DNA of 8,015 nt from CAYRMV01 sp964425255 (GCA_964425255.1 CAYRMV010000145.1:1-8015); one strand, 5' to 3'. Positions 1 to 7,657 are shown, counted from the first letter of the stretch. The notes: generated from the letters alone by a model not told the origin. A program made the numbers and translations.

Positions 1-952
1 AACCGACATGGAAAAGACTGTTTCCGTTGTTGTGGATAAAATTGGAATTGATGACCGAGTATGAACCAGCGTTTACTTCGCTCAATGCGCTTCCCTCGCC
101 ATTAAACGGCGATGTATTGTCAATGAATTCACTGTTGACAATGAGTATGTGCATATTATCAATCTTAATGGCTCCACCTAAAGCAGCTCTGTTACCCACA
201 AAACGTGAATTATAGATTTCAGGGCTGTTCGCTAACAATGCCCCTGAGCCAATGTATATTGCACCACCCTGCATGGCCTCATTGTTATAAAACTGACATT
301 TATCAATGATTGGTTGATAGCCGATTGAATGGATCGCCGCACCATCGCCATAACTGGTATTACCATAAAAAAAGCAGTTCTGGAATCGCGTCATGTAGCG
401 TTCATTGTACACTGCTCCACTGATTCCGTTGCCAGTATACGCATCATAAAATCCAATTCCATCCAAGGTTACGGTATAATTGGAAAAATTACCCGTTTTT
501 ATGATGAGCAAGTTTTCCAAGTTATCGTTGGTGCTCTGTGCATTTCCAATTGCGCCACTAATTACGGTATGGTTGTGCAACAAATCTGTTGTTCGTTCGC
601 TTAAATTGGCTTCCGTTCCATCAAATCCACCGTAAATGAGGTATTTTTTACTAACCGTCGGGATGATGTAGCTCGCATTTCTCGGATTTACAGGAGTTAT
701 TCCTGCTGAGTCAGTTGGCGTATACACATGCCCGCCACCCGTGATCCAAATTTCAATATCGGAAGAAAGCGCATTGTTTGCCCCGGCATCGATGGCATCT
801 TGAATATCGGCAAATGCAGAACTCCAACTTAATCCGTCCGGTGAAGCAACAGACACACTTTTATTCACATAATAGCGCGTAGCTTGCGCATTTAGATTGG
901 CCGCACTCAAGATGATGAGTGCAGCCATGACTTGTTTTTTGAGGTGTAACAT
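1..952 (-). CDS. Secreted right-handed beta-helix (Pmp-like) surface protein, 5' part only
   Basis: The reading frame opens at ATG 952 and stays open to the left edge, giving the first 317 residues; the C-terminus is outside the window. Residues 1-23 form a signal peptide (basic HLKKQ, then a hydrophobic stretch, likely cleavage after NLNA). Residues 39-56 (DGLSWSSAFADIQDAIDA) and 68-80 (IWITGGGHVYTPT) are the typical opening of Bacteroidota choice-of-anchor beta-helix proteins, followed by GGFDGTEANLSERT at 108-121 and TVISGAIGN at 129-137. From about 178 onward come parallel beta-helix turns with the Pmp-like GGAI motif at 229-232 and 259-262, variants SGAV (178) and GSAL (287), and F-x-x-N steps such as CQFYNN and SRFVGN. 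By family knowledge such proteins are exported and surface-exposed, often through T9SS; a sorting domain would lie in the missing part. It begins 10 bases after the stop of the upstream gene, so it is probably in the same transcript. Ligand and function are unknown. Confidence 0.88.
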   Translation of the reverse strand, partial: MLHLKKQVMAALIILSAANLNAQATRYYVNKSVSVASPDGLSWSSAFADIQDAIDAGANNALSSDIEIWITGGGHVYTPTDSAGITPVNPRNASYIIPTVSKKYLIYGGFDGTEANLSERTTDLLHNHTVISGAIGNAQSTNDNLENLLIIKTGNFSNYTVTLDGIGFYDAYTGNGISGAVYNERYMTRFQNCFFYGNTSYGDGAAIHSIGYQPIIDKCQFYNNEAMQGGAIYIGSGALLANSPEIYNSRFVGNRAALGGAIKIDNMHILIVNSEFIDNTSPFNGEGSALSEVNAGSYSVINSNFIHNNGNSLFHVG

Positions 953-962
953 CGTTATGATT

Positions 963-2420
963 TTACCAGGATAATTTTTGTTCGGTTTCTGTATAAGTTC
1001 CTTTTGCACCACTTGAATTAGCTGCTGTGTAACCTGGATCTCCGTTTACATCATAAATGATTACACAGTTTTTCGCGCTTGGGTCTTTTACCAAGGTAAT
1101 CGATCCACCATTTCCGCCATTCTGGTTTCCGAAATTCGGCTTCTTACCTGCGCCTCCTTTTGCATTTACAACAATTGGTTTTGTTTTAACTTGTTTACAG
1201 TGCGCAACTACTTCCCCTTTGTTCCAAACTTTGTATTCGAAACACTCTTTTTTCGTATTCACGTCGATAGAAGATTTCACTTCGATTCGGAAAGAACCCG
1301 CCGCTTTTCTGTATGCTTCCGTGCTCGATTGGTCTCCATTATCGTTGAAGGTCCATTCACAGTTTTCATAATCGACATTTTGACTAAATTCAACCGGCTT
1401 TACGGTTGGATGAAACTTTGATTTCACCACAATGCGAATTTTATCGTTCTTTGGGATGTACGTTTTCGCGATTTCATACCAGGAAGTAACGGATCCGTCT
1501 ACATCTGTGTGTTTCACCAATTCCAATCCTTCTACTTGAATGTCATATTCGTCTTTGAATCCTTGGCGCGTGGAGAGTTTTGACCCGTCTTTCAACGTTG
1601 CTATGATATCAAAGTTGTAGCTCTGTCCTTGGAAAAGTTTGTTGTTATCAAATGGCACAATTGCCAAAGAAACCACATCCTTACCTTTGATGCCGTATTT
1701 TGCACGTTTTTCCTCAGCCATTTTTTGATCGCCGCCTTTTAAGAGTACTTGCATTTGTTCGTAATAGGCTTGCAGGGTCTCGTCCATTTTCTTTCGGAAC
1801 GTTTCATAGGTGTAATTTTTCATCAATTGCTTCAAAACGTTTTTGGTTCCAACAACATGAAAATCACCTTTTAATTTGAACTTCCCGTTATCACGATTCA
1901 CTCCGATTAGTATGAAATTATCAAACACAACCACCAATTCGCTATAAACACGGAGTGTACCATCAATGTATTTTTCCGACATTCGTTCGAAACCAAAGGC
2001 ATAAGCACCTGTTGGATGGATAATTTCAAAAGGTCGACAACTGTTCTCGAACGATTTGTTGAAGTTTAAAAGAAACTTCAAGTAATTCCCATTGGCATCT
2101 TGCTCTACTTTGGAACCTTCCGGGTAAACACTGGTGCACGAATTTACTTCAGGTTGTTTCTCATTACTTAATACTAGGTTTGCAACATGCGCAGAAGCGG
2201 AAATTCTGGTTTTCGCCTCCGAATTGTATTTATCGAAAAACAGTTTCGCCACTTCTTGTTGCGGCAAGGGACTCAATTTAACCAACTCCTCTGCAGTAAC
2301 CGCTGGCGCTTCGTTTCCGCCTTTTGCTTCTTTTAGTTTGTTTTTCAAATCGCCAAATTGTGCCATTGAAGCATTGACACCTAATCCAACCAACAGGATG
2401 GATAAAAAAATTCTTTTCAT
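963..2420 (-). CDS. Secreted protein of unknown family, 485 aa, glycine-rich near the C-terminus
   Basis: I do not recognise this gene. Residues 1-20 are a clear signal peptide (MKRIF, hydrophobic core, cleavage at SMA|Q), so it is exported. The mature protein starts with a charged, probably helical stretch (22-34) and has a second helical, charged region at about 193-245. Residues 250-350 look beta-rich, with FQGQSYNFDIIATLKDGSKL at 263-282. The mature chain has six cysteines (95, 128, 354, 393, 408, 452), an even number consistent with disulfides after export. Residues 421-439 are rich in glycine and asparagine (GGAGKKPNFGNQNGGNGG) and lead into SITLVKDPSAKNCVIIYDVN (440-459). It ends in QKLSW, and I see neither a T9SS sorting domain nor a lipobox cysteine, so it may stay periplasmic or leave by another route. 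It sits 24 bases after the LamG/FnIII gene and 10 bases before the beta-helix gene. The start is the only ATG that keeps the signal peptide. The coding call is firm; the function is open. Confidence 0.87.
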   Translation of the reverse strand: MKRIFLSILLVGLGVNASMAQFGDLKNKLKEAKGGNEAPAVTAEELVKLSPLPQQEVAKLFFDKYNSEAKTRISASAHVANLVLSNEKQPEVNSCTSVYPEGSKVEQDANGNYLKFLLNFNKSFENSCRPFEIIHPTGAYAFGFERMSEKYIDGTLRVYSELVVVFDNFILIGVNRDNGKFKLKGDFHVVGTKNVLKQLMKNYTYETFRKKMDETLQAYYEQMQVLLKGGDQKMAEEKRAKYGIKGKDVVSLAIVPFDNNKLFQGQSYNFDIIATLKDGSKLSTRQGFKDEYDIQVEGLELVKHTDVDGSVTSWYEIAKTYIPKNDKIRIVVKSKFHPTVKPVEFSQNVDYENCEWTFNDNGDQSSTEAYRKAAGSFRIEVKSSIDVNTKKECFEYKVWNKGEVVAHCKQVKTKPIVVNAKGGAGKKPNFGNQNGGNGGSITLVKDPSAKNCVIIYDVNGDPGYTAANSSGAKGTYTETEQKLSW

Positions 2421-2444
2421 AATGTTGTATTTAGATATATTGAT

Positions 2445-3791
2445 TTAGTGTTGAACCGAGATCTTCCAAGGCATCTGATTTCCAGCGCGTACCAAGTAGG
2501 TTCCTGAGGCGAGATTGGTCACATTCAATGACATTGTTTCTTGCTGAACGATTTGCTCCAGTACTACCTCACCTGTCAATCCGGTAATCGTCACCTTTTC
2601 ACCGATGGATAAGCCTTCAACAAATAGGTTGTCTTGTGCAGGATTTGGATAACAACGGATCGTTGACGCACTTGCATCTGCTAATCCTGCTGTTCCAGTG
2701 TTTACTTGAACCACATTCGAAAAATCGGAGTCCTCTACCGTGTTGAAAGCGAAGACGCGGTAGAAATAGTTGGTATTTGGTGCAACCGTGTTATCGGTAT
2801 ACGTCAATACATTTGCTGTAAGATTGTTTACAAAGGTGAAATCAACTCCATTGGTACTTCGTTCAATTGAAAATCCTGTTTCGTTACTGGAATTATCCTC
2901 CCAATTCAAAACAACTTCAGAAGTAGTCGCATTCCACGTTGCGCTCAAATTCGTTGGAGCATCAATTCCAACAGGACCGCAATTAGCTGTTGATTCTTCG
3001 AACAAATTCAACACTTCACACGGTTGCAATGCTCTGCGCCAAAATCCCATTTGATCTAAGGTTGTTCTGGATTCAATACTTTGAGAGGCATTGTGATTCA
3101 CGTATGACGTAAACCCAGCCCATTCATTATTCCCGGTAGCATTGCTGTAGTCTAAATTCCCCGTAACGGCTAATGAATCGGTACAATCTCCATTCACATA
3201 CAAACGCAGATACGCTTGGTCGTAACTCACCATCACATGATACCAATAATTCGAATTGTAATTGGCCGTTGATTTCAAAATTCGCGTATTTCCACCAATC
3301 ACTGTTTGAAAATAGAGTTTCCCGTAGTCTGGTCCAAAGCCTGTCGTTCCCGGTCCAGTTGACACAAAATCAGATAAAAAAGCGAATTGCGTATGTGTAC
3401 CAACAACCGGTCCACCGATCTGTTGCATCACCTCATAATCCATCTTATAGAAGTAACCAATGAAATTATTTGGATACGAGGAATATGTTATCAAAAAAGG
3501 TGCAACCCAACCGCCTATAGTAAAACCCGTTGTCGCATCAAATCCGTCGATACTCGTTTTGTATGCACCGCCGTTATTTAAAGAGGAATTGGCAAACCCA
3601 TTTCGATCGATGGCATAATTAACACTGCCTCCTGGTGTCAACGTTAAACCAGTGGTCAATGCATTGTCAATATTCCCATTGAAATTCCAAAAACCTTGTA
3701 AACTATCTGTTGAAACAAAGGCCGGAACTTGAGCAAACAAGGAAGAAGTGGTTAGGCAAAAAGCCAGTAATTGAAAGTAAATCTTTTTCAT
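2445..3791 (-). CDS. LamG-like / fibronectin type III secreted protein with T9SS type A sorting domain
   Basis: This is an exported, probably cell-surface or released protein of 448 residues. Residues 1-20 are a signal peptide (MKKIYF, cleavage at LFA|Q). Residues 30-265 match a LamG/concanavalin A-like jelly roll: GFWNFNGNIDN at 33-43, YWYHVMVSYDQAYLRLYVNG at 182-201, and the usual closing strand LDQMGFWRRALQPCEVLNLF at 245-264. A fibronectin type III domain follows at about 278-366 (APTNLSATW, VVLNWEDNSSNETGFSIER, YFYRVFAFN). The last 75 residues are a T9SS type A C-terminal sorting domain: CYPNPAQDNLFVEG at 380-393, LASGTYLVR at 427-435 and a final WKISVQ. By family knowledge this domain directs export through the outer-membrane T9SS translocon and is removed on the surface. 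LamG folds often bind glycans or proteins, but no ligand or catalytic site is visible here. It is first in a tight three-gene set and follows the LytTR regulator gene after 130 bases. Confidence 0.93.
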   Translation of the reverse strand: MKKIYFQLLAFCLTTSSLFAQVPAFVSTDSLQGFWNFNGNIDNALTTGLTLTPGGSVNYAIDRNGFANSSLNNGGAYKTSIDGFDATTGFTIGGWVAPFLITYSSYPNNFIGYFYKMDYEVMQQIGGPVVGTHTQFAFLSDFVSTGPGTTGFGPDYGKLYFQTVIGGNTRILKSTANYNSNYWYHVMVSYDQAYLRLYVNGDCTDSLAVTGNLDYSNATGNNEWAGFTSYVNHNASQSIESRTTLDQMGFWRRALQPCEVLNLFEESTANCGPVGIDAPTNLSATWNATTSEVVLNWEDNSSNETGFSIERSTNGVDFTFVNNLTANVLTYTDNTVAPNTNYFYRVFAFNTVEDSDFSNVVQVNTGTAGLADASASTIRCYPNPAQDNLFVEGLSIGEKVTITGLTGEVVLEQIVQQETMSLNVTNLASGTYLVRAGNQMPWKISVQH

Positions 3792-3810
3792 GTGTATTCT
3801 TTTTTACACA
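3791..3810 (-). promoter_or_regulatory. Small inverted repeat touching the LamG-gene start codon
   Basis: On the minus strand the leader reads TGTGTA, eight A-rich bases (AAAAAGAA), then TACACA, whose last A is the first base of the ATG. The two 6-base arms are perfect complements. In mRNA this would be a weak hairpin with the A-rich stretch in its loop and the start codon at its foot. It could tune translation or could be chance in AT-rich DNA; no Shine-Dalgarno sequence is present, which is normal for Bacteroidota. Confidence 0.25.
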
Positions 3811-3866
3811 AAGAGAAAGCGAATTGCTTTTCGAAAAAGAAAGATTCAACGAAAAAGGGTCAAGAC

Positions 3867-3885
3867 TTTACCAAATCAAGGTAAA
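3867..3885. repeat. Perfect inverted repeat in the gap between regulator and LamG gene
   Basis: TTTACC (3867-3872) and GGTAAA (3880-3885) are perfect 6-base arms around a 7-base AT-rich centre. Neither strand continues into a T-run, so it is not a good intrinsic terminator. It lies about 75 bases upstream of the LamG start, a reasonable position for an operator. I see no convincing Bacteroidota promoter (TTG, about 19-20 bases, TAnnTTTG) in this 130-base gap; the nearest match is TAAATTTT, with no properly spaced -33 element. The rest of the gap holds only a short TTTTCGAAAA palindrome at 3828-3837. Confidence 0.3.
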
Positions 3886-3921
3886 ATTTAATAAAGCATT
3901 GATAAATTGGGTAAAAAGAAA

Positions 3922-4668
3922 TCAAATTGTTCTGTTAGCAAAAAATGATTGAAGTATTAGTCTTTTTTCGAGTGTAGCCGAAATTTCATCTCCGTTATCC
4001 ATTTGAACAAATCCGCCGTCTTTTTTGGAAATTTTCGCAATACAATCGATGTTAATGATGTAAGAACGATTTACTCTAAAAAAGTTTTTGGTTTCTTCCA
4101 AAACATTGTATTCTTGCAAGGAACGAGAAACGGTTATTCGTTGACCATCCACAAAATGAATGTGTGTGTAAGCACCATCCGCTTTGAAATATCGAATGTT
4201 TTTCACTTCCGATACAACAAGTCCTTCACCCGTTTGGATGGCTAATTTTTGGACTGATCGACTGTCTAAATTTTCTTTTAGTGCAAAATAAGCCTCTTTT
4301 TGTTCGGTGTTTTCGTCCTTCACACGCAAAAAAGCCCTTTTCAATTGGTCAACTCGAGTTGGTTTCAGCAAATAATCAACTGCAGCAAGATCAAACGCTT
4401 TAAGTGCGTATTCATTGTAAGCTGTGATAAAAATGATCTTGAAATCAACTTCTTGAGGATCAAAAAAATCAAGGATATCAATTCCCAAGTAGCCAGGCAT
4501 TTCAATATCCAAAAGCACTACTTGCGGTTTCAATTTACGGATTTTTTTAACTGCTTCTGGTAAATTTTCAGCTTCATCGACAATTTGAATTTCTGGAAAA
4601 TTGGATTCAATCATCCCTCTTAGAGCTGCTCTTGCATTGGTTTCATCATCGACAATTAATATATTCAT
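3922..4668 (-). CDS. LytTR-family two-component response regulator
   Basis: This 248-aa protein is a cytoplasmic transcription regulator, presumably phosphorylated by the adjacent kinase. The receiver domain spans 1-120: acidic pocket D7/D8, phosphoacceptor D54 in VVLLDIEMPG, T82 in IFITAYNEYALKAF, and K102 in DYLLKPTRVDQL, so all key residues are present. The LytTR DNA-binding domain covers about 139-243, with IRYFKADGAYTHIHF at 158-172, SRSLQEY at 181-187 and FFRVNRSYIINI at 196-207, the signature segment of the family. The length is typical (about 240-260 aa). The ATG comes one base after the kinase stop codon, so the pair is almost certainly one transcript, probably with coupled translation. 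LytTR proteins usually bind paired direct repeats upstream of targets; I could not identify such repeats with confidence here. The downstream secreted-protein genes are natural candidate targets, by position only. Confidence 0.96.
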   Translation of the reverse strand: MNILIVDDETNARAALRGMIESNFPEIQIVDEAENLPEAVKKIRKLKPQVVLLDIEMPGYLGIDILDFFDPQEVDFKIIFITAYNEYALKAFDLAAVDYLLKPTRVDQLKRAFLRVKDENTEQKEAYFALKENLDSRSVQKLAIQTGEGLVVSEVKNIRYFKADGAYTHIHFVDGQRITVSRSLQEYNVLEETKNFFRVNRSYIINIDCIAKISKKDGGFVQMDNGDEISATLEKRLILQSFFANRTI

Positions 4669-4669
4669 C

Positions 4670-7531
4670 TTAGTCTAATTTTAGTGGAATAATTAAAAAA
4701 ACAGCGGTCCCAACGGGTAAGCCTTGTTCTTTCAAGTCATCAATTCGAATACTGATTTGATTTTTACTTTGTTTGTTTAAAAGATCGATTCGGTTTTCAA
4801 TCGCTTTTGTGGCGAAAGATTTTGGTTTGTCTTTTCGTTGAAGATTCAACAAATTAGACTGTTCTCTACCAATTCCATTATCGACAATGGAAATCTGAAG
4901 AAATTTATTTTCGATCAACGTAAAGTGAATACGTACTTTTTTCGTTCCCTTTTTATTTAACAAACCGTGTTTCACCGCATTTTCAACATACGGCTGTATG
5001 ATCATGCTTGGAATTTGAATCAAATCAGAAACGGTTGATTCTTTTTCAATTTCAAAATGAAAATCATTCCCAAACCTCAATTTTTCTAATTCCAAATAGA
5101 CAAGCAGGCTTTGAATCTCCTCTCGGACCGTGATGTGCTGTTTTTCAGACATGTTTAAAGTATGTCTCAAATGGTCTGAAAACATACTGACAAAAGTGCC
5201 TGCTTCGTCTACTTTTTTGGTGTAAATCAATCCTTGTAAGGTATTCAATGCATTGTATAAAAAATGTGGATTCATTTGAGAACGAATCGCTTTTAATTGC
5301 GAAAGAATCAGCAATTCTCTTACCTTTTGTTTTCGATTTATGGTCCTAATTACCACGATGAAAAGTCCATATAAAATTCCAACCAATAAAAGAATTTCAA
5401 TTCCGATAAACCACCAAGTCAACCAAAAAGGACGAAGAACAGAAAAGGGATACGAAATGCTCATTTTATCACTTCCATCCATTTTCATTTCAAACGCATA
5501 CAAGCCGTGATTCAAATTGGTAAAAATGACTGATTTTTGTCTCGGACTCATTTGTTTCCATGTATCATCAAACCCTTTCAAGCGATAATAAATAGATTTG
5601 TTGACTTTTTGGTTGAAATCTAGGAAATCCCATTCAAATTCTAAACTATTTTCCGCATAATCAAATTGATTTTTTTGGTTTTGGTACGTTTTATTCGCTG
5701 TTTTAACCCTTTTCAAAAACAATCTTGCAGCATTATTTCGATTCAAAATCGAACGATTATTGATTTGGATGATTCCTTTTTTTGTCACAAAATAGAACAA
5801 ATCTTCATTTTTGTAAAAGTCAGAAATCGATAAATTATCTAAATCTAAATCCCTGGAAATGGACCGAATCTGGGACGAATTAAAATAGATCTGATCAACG
5901 CCTGCAATGGTTATCACAAAAGCACAATCATCAAATACCCGAATTTGCTTGCATTGATTGTTTGATAAGCCATTTGTTTCATGCGTCCAATGCAGCATCT
6001 TGTTATCAGCTAAGCAAAAAACACCTTGTTGTATTGTTGCCATCCAAAGTTTGCCTTTTGAATCGGTAGCAAAACGTACGGCGGAAATTGAATTACCTTG
6101 CAAATCTTTGATTTCAACAACTGATTTTGCACTGTAAGCCAACACCTTATCGACATAAGCGACATATAAAACTTGGTTGACAAAACAAACATCTCGAACC
6201 CGTTTTTGTCGAAACAAGTGAATTTCTTTCCCATCGACAAGCAAGGAATTTAAGGTCCATTTTTTTAATTCAAAATCTTTCTTTTTGGGGATAACTGCGC
6301 TCAAACTATGAATTCCGAAGTAAGTATTTTGATCGGAATCGAAACTAATTCCCTTTCCGTAATAAAAAGGAGAAAAAATGGGGTTTTGTTTGTAAGAATA
6401 ACTTCCAAATGAAGAGTATAAGCGATTTTGATCGTCTGAAAAATAGATAAATTCCGGTTCTAAACTAGTATTCGTATGGTATGTGTTTAATCGATTTCCA
6501 ACTTTATCCACTTCGATAATCTGACCATTATTTAAGGAAATAAAAAACCCTTTCGGCGATGAAATCATTTGTTTGAAAAACCTATTTTCCTCGTTTTTTA
6601 GAAAAATTTGTGCTTCAAAAGAAGGGATGTAAATGAGTCCATTTTCGATGGTTGAAATCCAAAATCCACCTTGAAAATCTTGGATAATATCGGAATGATT
6701 TTGACCTGTGGAGAAAAAATGCCACTTAGAATCGGATTGAAAATATGTTCCTTTGTTCGTACAAAAAAATAATTGATTATCAATAGAATGAGCTGTATTT
6801 ATGTGAATTCCGAAATCAAATTGAGGACCTTTCTTTGGATGGATTTTGTTTCCATTCAAATCCCATATGGTCGCTTTCACTTGATTTCTTTCAATTAACT
6901 TAGTTCCAGAATTACCTGCAATTCGGTACCTTCCATTTGGCAATTGAAAAGAAGCACTCACTTTTCCATTTTCAATAAAAAGCACTTTTCCTTTTACGGT
7001 GGATACTACCAAAGTGGAACCTTTCCAATCGATGCTTTCAATCTGCGAAATAGCGAATTTCTTTACTAACTTTTTATGTTTGTTTGAAAAGAGAAAAAGC
7101 GTTTGAAAAGCAGCAACATAAACCTCATCCCCTTTTACTTTCAAATCAATAATCAAATCATTCTTCAATAATTTGTCCAGCGGATAAAATACATGAAGTT
7201 TGTTCTCCTTTTCATAAAACACTTGGTCACTAAAATTTCTGCACCAAAGTGTATTATCTGATGTGAACCCGATGCTTGTAAGGCTATTGCTGATTGCATT
7301 TAGAACAGGAATTTGATCAAATTGAAATCCGTCGAACGTATAAATTCCTTGATCTGTTCCCAAAAACAAAAACCCTTTCTTGTTTTGAGCCAAATCATAC
7401 ACACAATCGGTTGGTAAGCCCTTCGATGTGTTCCATTCTTGGTGATACGTCATTTGAGCCGTTATCGAAACAGTTGTCCAAAAACAGATTAAAAAAAGAC
7501 GTATTATTATTTTTAGTAAAATCACATTCAA
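4670..7531 (-). CDS. LytS-type sensor histidine kinase with periplasmic propeller and Y_Y_Y domain
   Basis: The 953-aa protein is an inner-membrane sensor kinase. Residues 1-26 form an N-terminal signal or membrane segment (ILLKIIIRLFLICFWTT...TAQ). The periplasmic part begins with GLPTDCVYDLAQNKKGFLFL at 38-57 and GTDQGIYTFDGFQF at 58-71, a classic Reg_prop propeller start, with further blade-like repeats near 280-303 (IIQDFQGGFWISTIENGLIY), 482-507 and 520-550. A Y_Y_Y domain covers about 625-698 (SLEFEWDFLDF, YYRLKGFDDTWKQM, LNHGLYAFEMK). A transmembrane helix lies at about 703-728. The kinase core follows: H756 in SQMNPHFLYNALNTLQGL (the His_kinase family of LytS/YehU), N851 in PYVENAVKHGL, and the ATP-binding DNGIG at 884-888. 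The second glycine box is replaced by FATKAIENRIDLLN. There is no in-frame ATG before residue 27; TTG 7531 is chosen because it keeps the signal segment and has AAAAGG eight bases ahead, with GTG 7525 the alternative. An in-frame TGA lies 27 bases upstream. The signal sensed is unknown. Confidence 0.93.
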   Translation of the reverse strand: MNVILLKIIIRLFLICFWTTVSITAQMTYHQEWNTSKGLPTDCVYDLAQNKKGFLFLGTDQGIYTFDGFQFDQIPVLNAISNSLTSIGFTSDNTLWCRNFSDQVFYEKENKLHVFYPLDKLLKNDLIIDLKVKGDEVYVAAFQTLFLFSNKHKKLVKKFAISQIESIDWKGSTLVVSTVKGKVLFIENGKVSASFQLPNGRYRIAGNSGTKLIERNQVKATIWDLNGNKIHPKKGPQFDFGIHINTAHSIDNQLFFCTNKGTYFQSDSKWHFFSTGQNHSDIIQDFQGGFWISTIENGLIYIPSFEAQIFLKNEENRFFKQMISSPKGFFISLNNGQIIEVDKVGNRLNTYHTNTSLEPEFIYFSDDQNRLYSSFGSYSYKQNPIFSPFYYGKGISFDSDQNTYFGIHSLSAVIPKKKDFELKKWTLNSLLVDGKEIHLFRQKRVRDVCFVNQVLYVAYVDKVLAYSAKSVVEIKDLQGNSISAVRFATDSKGKLWMATIQQGVFCLADNKMLHWTHETNGLSNNQCKQIRVFDDCAFVITIAGVDQIYFNSSQIRSISRDLDLDNLSISDFYKNEDLFYFVTKKGIIQINNRSILNRNNAARLFLKRVKTANKTYQNQKNQFDYAENSLEFEWDFLDFNQKVNKSIYYRLKGFDDTWKQMSPRQKSVIFTNLNHGLYAFEMKMDGSDKMSISYPFSVLRPFWLTWWFIGIEILLLVGILYGLFIVVIRTINRKQKVRELLILSQLKAIRSQMNPHFLYNALNTLQGLIYTKKVDEAGTFVSMFSDHLRHTLNMSEKQHITVREEIQSLLVYLELEKLRFGNDFHFEIEKESTVSDLIQIPSMIIQPYVENAVKHGLLNKKGTKKVRIHFTLIENKFLQISIVDNGIGREQSNLLNLQRKDKPKSFATKAIENRIDLLNKQSKNQISIRIDDLKEQGLPVGTAVFLIIPLKLD

Positions 7532-7560
7532 AAATAAAACCTTTTGTTTTTCAACTCAAA
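7529..7560 (-). promoter_or_regulatory. Candidate Bacteroidota promoter overlapping the kinase start
   Basis: On the minus strand TTTG (7560-7557) is followed after 20 bases by TATTTTTG (7536-7529), an exact match to the Bacteroidota sigma-A pattern TTTG / TAnnTTTG. However the -7 box contains the proposed TTG start codon, so a transcript from here would begin inside the coding region. Given the high A+T content, the match may be chance. No better-placed match was found in the 151-base gap. Confidence 0.22.
7540..7545 (-). promoter_or_regulatory. Possible ribosome binding site supporting the TTG start of the kinase
   Basis: AAAAGG on the minus strand ends eight bases before TTG 7531, a normal Shine-Dalgarno spacing, and 14 bases before GTG 7525, which is too far. 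It is the reason the TTG start is preferred. Bacteroidota often do without such sites, so the support is moderate. Confidence 0.4.
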
Positions 7561-7629
7561 AACAATACATCAAATCCCTACTTTTTTTAACGAAGTGTCC
7601 TTTTTAATTTGTGAAAAAAAAAGCTCAAC

Positions 7630-7657
7630 AAAAAAACCCACCTTTTACAGCGGGTTT
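7630..7657 (-). terminator. Intrinsic terminator after the right-edge gene
   Basis: On the minus strand AAACCCGC (7657-7650), an 8-base loop, and GTGGGTTT (7641-7634) form an 8-bp stem with one G-U wobble, running into seven consecutive T (7636-7630). On the plus strand the wobble becomes an A-C mismatch and the T-run is interrupted (TTTCTTTCTT), so the element is oriented for the gene ending at 7683, 25 bases upstream of the stem. It separates that gene from the two-component operon. Confidence 0.85.

Noticed and set aside
1057..1371. Plus-strand open frame opposite the 485-aa secreted protein
   Set aside because: It is a shadow of a gene with a clear signal peptide and neighbours; its product is low-complexity and resembles no protein.
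3867..3885. Terminator between the regulator and the LamG gene
   Set aside because: The 6-bp stem has only two G-C pairs and no following T-run on either strand.
3710..3952. Plus-strand open frame spanning the 130-base gap
   Set aside because: It overlaps the ends of two solid minus-strand genes, and its product is lysine-rich sequence from AT-rich DNA with no recognisable domain.
6010..6783. Two short minus-strand frames inside the kinase gene
   Set aside because: Both are out-of-frame within the propeller-coding region, which is continuous and domain-consistent.
7294..7590. Plus-strand open frame over the kinase N-terminus
   Set aside because: It lies opposite the well-supported propeller and signal-peptide coding region and has no recognisable features.
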